This document shows, in pieces, positions 56,040 to 64,000 of a DNA stretch of 64,000 nucleotides. Source of the stretch: Patiria pectinifera. Taxonomy: Eukaryota > Echinodermata > Asteroidea > Valvatida > Asterinidae. Position 1 is the first letter of the stretch; each line of letters starts with the position of its first letter. The stretch is taken from contig CM057147.1 in assembly GCA_029964075.1 (NCBI GenBank), positions 15,955,513 through 16,019,512 of the forward strand. The letters run 5' to 3'. The position numbers were made by a program, and so were the translations under genes. The notes under the pieces are model-generated. The model was not told where the DNA came from, did no database searches, and saw nothing but the letters and a program-made list of their open reading frames with translations.

Positions 56040-56218
56040 TTTTTTTTTGCCTAATGAATTGAGAAAAAAAAATTATTGAGGGAAGTAAGCTGATCATTAG
56101 ACTTCCCTGTACCTGTAAAAAAGGCAGGACGCTAGACATGCTTTTTTTTTTTGGGCCTAATAAATTGAGAAAAAGAAAATTATGGTGGGAAGTAAGCTGA
56201 TCATTAGAGTACCCTGTA
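56040..56218. repeat. Tandem GGGAAGTAAGCTGATCATTA units
   Basis: Two direct copies of about 100 bp (TGAATTGAGAAAAA and GGAAGTAAGCTGATCATTAG). An inverted copy lies at 57635-57740. Confidence 0.8.
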
Positions 56219-56353
56219 CCAGACCACAAGGTCCGGCCCAAGACCTTGACACGGTGCATCCTCCAAAACAGCCAAACATTTTTGCCATATAGCCTCAATC
56301 CTGAAAAATCCTCCATTTTGCAAAGAAGATTTTGGAGGATTTGGAAAGGTTAG
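56217..56353. repeat. CAAAATCCTCC hairpin element, inverted copy of 4925-5052
   Basis: CCCAAGACCTTGACAC, GTGCATCCTCCAAAA and TTGCCATATAGCCTCAATCC correspond in order, on the opposite strand, to the segment inside the GTPase intron. Confidence 0.75.
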
Positions 56354-56453
56354 AGTTAATTAATATAAAAGCGATGCTACATGTAGAACAATTTCATGAA
56401 GGGTTGAAGATACATGATGTACATGTAGTGTAACTGATACATACATGTACATA

Positions 56454-56969
56454 CAGGGTGAGAAAAAAAAAAACCCCTAAATGTCCGGACTATTGTTTTA
56501 TTGAAGTTATAAATGCATACATGTAGCACTTTCAAAATCTAGGATATGAAAGCCCAATTCATAAGCTTTCTTTAAGTACAAGAATCATTCAAATCACTTA
56601 TGTACTTTTCAAGTTACAGAATTTTAAACACAACCACCGTTTTAAGGTTCTGTCCACGGATCACAAAAAAAGGTGTGTGTTCTTTCAGCAAAACCAAAAC
56701 AATTCACGCATGTATATCCTTACGTGATTTCTTTTCGTTTTGCTGAAAGAACACTGAACTTTTTGTGATCCGTGGACAGAACCTTAAAATGGTGGTTGTG
56801 TTTAAAATTCTGTAACTTGAAAAGTACATAAGTGATTTGAATGATTCTTGTACTAAAAGAAAGCTTATGAATTGGGCTTTCATATCCTAGATTTTGAAAG
56901 TGCTACATGCAGAACTTCAATAAAACAATAGTCCCGACATTTGGGTTTCGTTTTTTTTTACTCACCCTG
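56454..56969. mobile_element. mariner-like foldback MITE, copy 2 (516 bp)
   Basis: CAGGGTGAG and CTCACCCTG ends with TA at 56452-56453 and 56970-56971. High identity to 44110-44617 over the whole length, including the central TTTTGCTGAAAGAACACTGA. Confidence 0.87.
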
Positions 56970-57299
56970 TACACTGAACCCTGCCTTAATTCCAAGTGAG
57001 ATTTTCTCATTATTTTGGTCGGTCTGTTCTAAAGTTTTACAAATGGCAAAAAGTCTGGTTTTAGGACAATGCAAACAATAAATTCACCACAATGGTATAC
57101 AGGTTCAATGAACCTTTACAAAAGTACCGGTACACGTTTACATGTTCCAGTACAGCCTTTACACTTAAGTCTGCCACTCCATTTTGCCCTTTGACTAAAG
57201 GGACATGATATCTTCCAGCAAACATGAAAGTGGGAGATGGATTTATTTTTGGAAGTAGCATAGCCATTAAACAAATTCAGCTTGGAAATAAAAATGTCA

Positions 57300-57570
57300 G
57301 GAGGCTATTATTCACCATCACTCCCAACCCACACAAGTCCTACTGAGCCCCCAGACATTAAAGTCAACGACATGGAAATTAAAAGATAGATGGATTTACT
57401 GCGGAGTCAGGACGGCTTAGCCTGACAACTTAATTTGAATGACATGCAAAACAATGTAGAAGTTGGGAAGCCAGAAATAATTGAAACGAAATAATTAGCT
57501 TTGAGCAACAATATCAATCTGTTAAAATGCATTAATAAGAGAGGGCCATTACTGTTGTGGAGCTTTAAAC
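57300..57570. promoter_or_regulatory. TAAT-rich candidate conserved block
   Basis: Repeat-free stretch between the copies of the GTAAGCTGATCATTA repeat. It contains TTAATTTGAATG, CATGCAAAACAATG, AAATAATTGAAACG, AAATAATTAGCTTTG and TGCATTAATAAG, motifs of homeodomain and POU/Sox factors. Motif density only. Confidence 0.3.
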
Positions 57571-57634
57571 CCTGCTAGGATTCAATCAACCCCCCCCCAA
57601 AAAAAAAAAACCAACAATTTTCAGCAATTTACAG

Positions 57635-57740
57635 GTACAGGGTAGTCTAATGATCAGCTTACTTCCCTCACTAATTTTCTTTTTCTCAATTCATTAGGCC
57701 AAAAAAAACACCCAAACATGTTTAGCGTCCTGCCTTTTTG
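57635..57740. repeat. Inverted copy of 56040-56218 unit
   Basis: CTAATGATCAGCTTACTTCC and CTCAATTCATTAGGCC are the reverse complement of the unit at 56040-56218. Confidence 0.8.
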
Positions 57741-58039
57741 AAAAGGAGGAGCCCTTTTTTCTTTTTTCTTTTTTAAATGGCCGCCCGACCCATTTTCCAA
57801 AACGACCGGCCGGGCTATTTTTCAAGATGGCCACCAGCTTTTTTTTTTTAAATGGCTGCCACTTGGACTCAGAAAATGACAGACCAGCTTTTAGAGTCTA
57901 AAAGTAAGACTCCCCCCCCCCCCAAAAAAATCATCAAATTTATCAGTTTTGGGGCTTTTTTTTTCAATGAAAAAAAAAAGAAAAAGGAGGCGGCCTCCAA
58001 AAAGGAAGCGGATGCAGTTTTTTAAATTTTTTTATTTGG

Positions 58040-58320
58040 CCTTACTGTATTTGATTCTCAATGTTTTATAAATTCTCATTAATTCCTACCGTAGCACTGA
58101 TATTAATTGGAATTTATTTTGATGCATTTTATCGAATGTTTTACTTTTAGTTACATATACTTTAATGATAGGGTAATTATGTATTTATGTATTGATGTAG
58201 GCCTATGTGTATTTATATTTTTACCTTCAAATTTTTTTTATGTGTTTTTAAAATTTGCATGTAAAAAGGCCATGGAATTTTCCTGCAATGGGATAATAAA
58301 GTTTTATTGTATTGTACTGT
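58040..58320 (+). mobile_element. Possible LINE 3' end
   Basis: AT-rich stretch ending GGGATAATAAAGTTTTATTG followed by TATTGTACTG. Short 3' tails after ATAATAAAGTTT are common in non-LTR retrotransposon 3' UTRs. No reverse transcriptase is present. It directly abuts the TTAA-family copy. Confidence 0.35.
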
Positions 58321-58854
58321 AGATCATTTATGATTGGTGCATTTTTTCCGTTTAAAGCAACGACGTGCTCAAAATCTAAAGACGGGTGCTCTTCAACTAA
58401 TTTGATAAACTATTAGCTCTGTGAATGCTGTAGGCCTATACTCCGAGAACACAATATTCTAGGATCTTGGTTTCAATTTGACAGTTGCCGAGTCATGTTT
58501 TGAATTGCGCGCGAAATCATCATCCCGGACACGTTCGCATTCAGCCGATTGCAGCTACGTGATGTCACGCACCGAACCCATGAATAATAGCAACTGCGCA
58601 GGGCGTGCTTGCGCTCACCCATTTATTAATTCGCCGAATAACGAACTGGACAACTACTTACGGAAATGTCCAAAAATGTGTCACTTGACACATCTTTGGG
58701 AATATGGCCTTATTTTATTGTTTTCTTCAAAATGACAGCTTGTCAGAAAGAATAATTTCACAGGAAGTTTAGCTCCATCACTATCTTTAAACCAAGTAAG
58801 CTTTTCAACAACAATTTTTGTCAGTTCCTTTTTGGATAGCTGCAAATGATACCT
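58320..58854. mobile_element. TTAA-flanked 545-bp family, diverged copy
   Basis: GATCATTTATGATTGGTGCAT at the left and TGCAAATGATACC at the right with TTAA at 58855-58858. The interior (CCGATTGCAGCTACGTGATG) matches 51978-52522. The left TTAA is lost where it meets the LINE-like tail. Confidence 0.7.
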
Positions 58855-58858
58855 TTAA

Positions 58859-60292
58859 CTATACATGTACATGTACATTCCCAGTGGACTAAGCCAAAAT
58901 AAATACATACGTGTACATACACATGAACTATGGCATCCAATATAATTATTGAAATTGGACAACCTCTGCCAACAGAGGGCTGCATTCACTATTTTGGCAC
59001 CGGATCAAGTAAATGTACTGCACAGACATTTCAACCTCAAAAATGTGTTGTGTTTTAAACTCCTTTTTCGCTTTTCTTCTTTTTTTTTTGGTAGATCAAG
59101 CTCCGTAGATACATGTACATGGGCATGTACAATATATATTATTAAGAATTAGAAGAATCACTTGGTTGTACATGCACATGTATCTAGGATTCCTATTGAA
59201 AATAGTAAAATAAAAAATGTATGAACTGAACATGGAATTTACAGTGAACAATCCATGCGGGCTATTTTAGGCATATACAGTATTATACCGGGTACATAAT
59301 TTCAATTCAAGGCATATATTCATAAAATGTATGTAAATATGTACGTACAACATTAATATTATGCTTACTTTAAAGTTAAAAATATCCAAAAGTACTAAAT
59401 CATGTATTTTACATCGCAGACTTATCACAAAGAGACAAATTTGCATGATAGTGTTCTGACAGATAGGATAGATCTTTCATCTCTGTGAGAAACTGAGATG
59501 ATTGAACTCAGATTTTTTACTCAGATGCATTTGAGAAGATCCCATAATTGTAAGATACCATTTTACAATAGCATCATAGAATGTGTCTTTTTAAGAAGTC
59601 TACGGAAGCTGACATTACAGTACATGAATACTTACAGTGTACAGCCCTACATGTCAGATCAACTTCACCCAATTTACATGTCATCGTGTCATAATCTATC
59701 ACTTTTTGTCATGTGGTAATCTATCATATATATCATTGAGTACTGGTAGACACAAAAAAAACCTACATGTAACTACCTTTTTAAGACAAATGGGTCCGCA
59801 GTGACTAGGGTATAGAATGACACAAGGCACGTGGAGGTATTCACCCTTACACAGCGCCAACCAATACACATGAGGAAGTCTGCACAAATAAATGCGCATG
59901 AAAAACGGCCCGGAGGCTAAATTGCGTGTTTACCGAGCGAAGTTCATTGGCTTCTGGATAAGGTCAAGTGCAAGGTCGGGAACTGAAGGACAGGGAATGT
60001 TTACAACGTGGGGGGGGGGGGGTGCACGTTTATAGCGTACAGGCCGGGCTGTGTTTTGTTACGAGGCCGAGGCCGAAAGGATTTTTTTCGTAGAAATGGT
60101 TGATTGAATGAATGAATTAGAAAGGTTGCTTTGCAGATCTGGGCCACGGTTTCTAGACGCTGGCCTTGTTTCAGCTGGTTCTAGATGTTCATCTGACAGA
60201 CCAGCTGGGGCAAGCTGTCGAGCAAAGTGTTCTATTTTTGGAGGCTGCGCTTCATTCCGTATAATGATTTTGAGGAAGTACATCTAGACAGA
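58859..60292. other. Upstream region; GC-richer at 59900-60290
   Basis: Mostly AT-rich and featureless. The last 400 bp are GC-richer with G runs, GAGGCCGAGGCCG and open frames on both strands, and could be a promoter or 5' UTR, but no defining motif is seen. Confidence 0.25.
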
Positions 60293-60430
60293 ATGGCCGA
60301 CGGTAAAACTAGAACACTGAAAGCTCTTGACTCTCAGGTTACAAAAGCTGACGTGATTGACTTTCTTTGTTTGATTGTGAAAGCAAAGGGCAAAATATTC
60401 CCTTTTTCACAGGATATGCTGCATGACTGA
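60293..60430 (+). CDS. Possible small ORF (45 codons)
   Basis: ATG in the context AGAATGGCCG (good initiation context) opens MADGKTRTLKALDSQVTKAD, then VIDFLCLIVKAKGKIFPFSQ and DMLHD before TGA. CTCAGGTTAC could be a donor after codon 15. It is preceded by the GC-richer 59.9-60.3 kb stretch. It could be a first exon, a micropeptide or chance. No family is recognised. Confidence 0.2.
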   Translation: MADGKTRTLKALDSQVTKADVIDFLCLIVKAKGKIFPFSQDMLHD

Positions 60431-60513
60431 CATGCAAACTAGACTGTATTGCGCACTTCCAGTTGCAGAGAATTACCATTTGTGTCGCACATGACATTTT
60501 GGAACTTTAACAA

Positions 60514-60887
60514 TGAATTCGGGCGATTCACAACGCAGTGCGCCACCAAGAGTTTGCCACGGAGAGTTCATTTTTCCCAGTGCATTGTGGGAGATGGTCG
60601 ACAAATTCGCAGTGCGGGACATTTGAAATTGTTCATTTTCCGGTTTGTAGTTTCGCAAGCGTACCGTATGATTCAAGTATCTGTTTGCCCTTTTTTTTCT
60701 TTTCATCAATATGGTGTTTTTTGTAAGGCGGCAGAACGCTATGCCCCAGTCAATAAAAAATAAGCTCAAGTTGTCAACTGACACTCATTCAAATGGGCCA
60801 TGTTTTGTCGACCGTAAATTTGAAAAATGGATTCTCCGCCATGGCAAACTCTTGGTGGCGCACTGCATTGTGAATCGCCCGAATTCA
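60514..60887. mobile_element. Foldback element with GCGCCACCAAGAG arms, copy 2 (374 bp)
   Basis: TGAATTCGGGCGATTCACAA and TTGTGAATCGCCCGAATTCA are perfect inverted ends. It is the most intact copy of the element at 4010-4370. Confidence 0.85.
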
Positions 60888-60904
60888 CCCAAATATGTAC
60901 ATTT

Positions 60905-61120
60905 TACAACACTAATAACACTTTAACCCTAACTCCCTAGGCCTTTTTGCTAGGATGCATGTAGCCTCAATCCTGCAAAATCCTCCAATTGGCCTCATGG
61001 AAAAATAGCAAACAGCCTCAATTCTGCAAATTCCTCCATTATTTCTTGAATATGCATATGGTCCGTGGAGGGGCGACCACTGCCTGAATCCTGCAAAATC
61101 CTGCGGCAGTGACTGTCAAT
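60905..61120. repeat. CTCAATCCTGCAAAATCC element, copy 1
   Basis: ACTCCCTAGGC, GCCTCAATCCTGCAAAATCC and TTATTTCTTGAAT recur in the same order at 63850-64000. Confidence 0.75.
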
Positions 61121-61748
61121 ACATTGTACATGTATGTATGTTGAGGCTTGGCCATGTGACATCCTGGACAGTACGGAGGGATATATTTCAAGCATGATCC
61201 AGGCTTATTATGGCTGAGCAAAAACAGCACAAGGTCCAACCCAACCTGAACAGACCATGTACAACATGTAGCAGTTTGACCGGTATCTTCGTGTTGTTTT
61301 TTTTTTCCCGTCAGAGGAAAATGCTGTGTCTGTATCCGGGTACCTGGGAGAGTACATGTAGGTAACCGGGGTACCGGCGGCACACTGGGGGTGAGGAGAA
61401 TTATTCATGGCTATCTGGCTGCCCATGTCAAGTACCGGCTGACGGCAAAAGAAAGACATGATTGCCCCGACGCTCTGCTCTCCAAATGTCAGCCATGCGT
61501 CACGTTGATACGGTCTTGCCACCTGCTTATTGCAAAATGTGCAGGGGCGAGAGGCAGGTGAACGTGAATGCCAGTATACACCTTCCTAAGGGTTGGGGGT
61601 GTTAGGCTCTGTAAATACGACAAAGTAGGCACAACAGGGCCTTCCAAACAACTAAGTTAGCCCTCAGACAAAGGAGAGTCTACATGTATGTATCCAAAAG
61701 TATGCGTGTGTATATTTCAACTTGATTGGATTGGGTACATATGTAATG

Positions 61749-61955
61749 GGGCAGATAGGGGAAATATTTGGTAGAATAACAAGCAATTTTAAATTTTACA
61801 AAATGGCTGCCATTGCTTGTTATAATTCTACCTATATTTTGTCACGTGACAAATCTCCGATGGCCTATAGCCAATTTCTTTCTCATGACATATACTCTGG
61901 CTGTGCGCCAAATACCAAGCTTGTACACAAAAATGTATCATCACAGGCACGATCC
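61749..61955. mobile_element. TAGAATAACAAGCAA element, short copy 2
   Basis: The same ends and central words as 14659-14968 (GGGCAGATAGGGG, TAGAATAACAAGCAA, ATACTCTGGC), with the left interior deleted. Confidence 0.65.
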
Positions 61956-62321
61956 CTGCACCTACGTACATGTATGTACATTTTGTACATCTGCGGTACT
62001 AATGTACGTGTAGCTGATTTATAATAGCGGAAAAAAATCTGGAAAGGCTACAGTTTATCCCTAAAGGCCGGAAACTAAGTGAAGAGAATTTCATGACTTC
62101 AACCCTTTGAGTATCGTTGTGACGTTCGCCATTTCTCTAACATATTCGCTTCGTAAATCGCAAGAAGTATATAAACCAGTCTTGAATCTTTTAGATCCTT
62201 CAGAATCCATCTTAAGATTTGGAGACGGTTCTGCTGAATCGAGGAAGGTACACCCAACTGCCTTTACTTGACTTGGCTTGATGGAAGTCAACCATTTACC
62301 TTCCAACATCCTTCAAAATCC

Positions 62322-62950
62322 ATCATGAGGCTTGATCAGATGCCCGATGGACGTTAACCCTAACCCTCCCTTGAAGGCTCTTCAAATTCAGCTGAAAGGC
62401 TTTGGGTCATCTTGCAAGATAATCATAGGAGGGTTAGCTACCGGTAATTAGGGAAGGTAAATGTAGGTTCCCCCCTTCCCACAATAGACCAATCCAGTAA
62501 GCTGGGGAATGATGCATACGTTGAGCCAAGCCACCGTTAGTTAACATGAGGCTTGATCAGATGCCCGATGGACGTTAACCCTTACCCTCCCCTGAAGGCT
62601 CTTCAAAATCAGCTGAAAGGCTTTGGGTCATTTTGCAAGATAATCATAGGAGGGTTTATTAGGGAAGGTACTGGTAAATGTAGGTTCCCCCCTTCCCACA
62701 ATAGACCAATCCAGCAAGCTGGGGAATTATGCATACGTTGAGCCAAGCCACCGTTAGTTAACATGAGGCTTGATCAGATGCCCGATGGACGTTAACCCTT
62801 ACCCTCCCCTGAAGGCTCTTCAAAATCAGCTGAAAGGCTTTGGGTCATGTTGCCAGATAAATAGGAGGGTTAGCTAATTAGGGAAGGTACCGGTACATGT
62901 AAATGTAGATCCCCCTTCCCACAATAGACCGATCCAGTAAGCTCCGCCCC
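62322..62950. repeat. Tandem triplication of about 220 bp
   Basis: GAGGCTTGATCAGATGCCCG begins at about 62326, 62548 and 62765. The first two units are complete (222 and 217 bp), the third is cut after CCAGTAAGCTCC. Each contains GAAGGCTCTTCAAA, CATAGGAGGGTTAG-type words and CCACAATAGACC. Confidence 0.93.
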
Positions 62951-63849
62951 AAGGTGTTTGACCAATCAGACCCGTGACTGATGCCCGACATGCTTGCATA
63001 AAGTCCAACATTCACACAAGTGCGTATGACGCCTGCGGCTGTAACATGCAGCGTGGCTATGGGGAGGTGCACATTTTGTTGACTAAATACGCAGTGGGTC
63101 AGGCCTAGGACTGGTGCCGCCGACATTATAGTGGAGGATTTTGGAAGACTCAGAAACTTTCCTTGCAAAAAAAGGCTTGATACTAAGATGATTTTTCATA
63201 ATTCACATAAACCTTAAGTGGCTAAAGGAAGACAAATGAAATGGACATGTTGTGCCTAAGTCATAACTCATTCAAAGATTCAAACATAAAAATCAATATT
63301 TGTGACACAACTTGAACCCCAGCAACAAATGTAATCGGTGAAAAGTAAAATTCAGTGAAATTATTACAATATCACATACATGTTCAATGTATTCACAACA
63401 TGCCTGCTACAAAAAATGTATGTACACGTCCCACAGGACTACACGTACATGTACATGTATGCACTGATGCATGTAGGCCGATGCAGTGGAGCATGAAGTA
63501 CATGTAAGAAATGTAATGTAATGTCAAACCTATTACCTGGCTAACACCTTTGCTGCATACAAACCAACCAAACCATGACATTGTTGAAAACAACATTATA
63601 TCAGGGATTAAAGGCTTTGGCACTGCGGACAATACAAATTCAATAATGCGGAAAGCCTGTTAAAAAAACTGCCCGAGGCATTTTTTTTTATGCCAACTGC
63701 CAAATTGAAAAAATCATGTTGAACACAACATGAGAATCGATGTACCGGTACTGATGGTTGAATTTTTAGGAGAAATCTGTAACATTATTATTCCAGAATT
63801 TGTTTCCTAAAGTTTGAGAATATTAAGGCCCAATTTTATAACCTTTTAA
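62951..63849. other. Upstream region, nothing recognised
   Basis: TACATGTACATGTA at 63446-63459 is the only notable word. Confidence 0.3.
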
Positions 63850-64000
63850 CCTTAAAACTCCCTAGGCATTTTAGCTAGGACGCAACCTCAATCCTGCAAA
63901 ATCCTTTAATTGCCTCCATGGATGCAAATATTGCATACAGCCTCAATCCTGCAAAAAATCATGCATCCGTTATTTCTTGAATGTGGTCCTTTGATGAGGG
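63850..64000. repeat. CTCAATCCTGCAAAATCC element, copy 2
   Basis: The same order of words as 60905-61070. The copy is cut by the window edge. Confidence 0.75.

Overview
This window looks like nuclear DNA of a marine invertebrate deuterostome, most plausibly an echinoderm such as a sea star. That placement is an inference. It rests on one intron-rich animal gene with GT-AG introns of 0.5-10.7 kb in AT-rich DNA, on the recurring palindrome TACATGTACATGTA, and on dispersed repeats with ends such as GGGCCCAATTTCATAG and with tRNA-derived heads, which I associate with echinoderm and hemichordate genomes. There is no sign of bacterial operons, CRISPR, rRNA or a complete retrotransposon.

The one gene I can build with confidence lies on the minus strand from 38741 down to 4789. 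Ten coding exons join in frame, every junction is GT-AG, and all codon phases match. They give the last 432 residues of an EHD/dynamin-like GTPase: P-loop GNHSAGKSS, DTPG, SKAD, a helical segment, two hydrophobic membrane segments and a short charged tail. The first coding exon or exons and the promoter were not found. They lie upstream of 38741, either unrecognised in the window or beyond it. No other gene could be established. Weak candidates are a 28-codon acidic first-exon-like ORF (37160-37243, +), a 45-codon ORF (60293-60430, +) and a coding-like patch (38912-39136, -).

Layout: 1-4.8 kb is the 3' flank, with a tRNA-like element and several inverted-repeat elements. 4.8-38.7 kb is the gene, its introns packed with short non-autonomous DNA transposons, minisatellites and SINE pieces. 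38.7-64 kb is an upstream region or large 5' intron. It holds more copies of the same repeat families and a few repeat-poor blocks with clustered factor-binding motifs: a CCAAT cluster at 43.5-43.9 kb, an octamer/Sox/GATA block at 46.6-47.0 kb, a GATA cluster at 54.85-55.1 kb and a TAAT-rich block at 57.3-57.6 kb. These could be control elements, for this gene or another.

The repeats sort into recognisable families with several copies each inside the window. They include mariner-like foldbacks with CAGGGTGA ends and TA duplications, TTAA-flanked families, foldbacks carrying perfect TGACGTCA sites, and a hairpin family built on CAAAATCCTCC. I saw no clearly novel multi-gene system. The most interesting items are the two-membrane-segment EHD-like GTPase and the regulatory-looking blocks.
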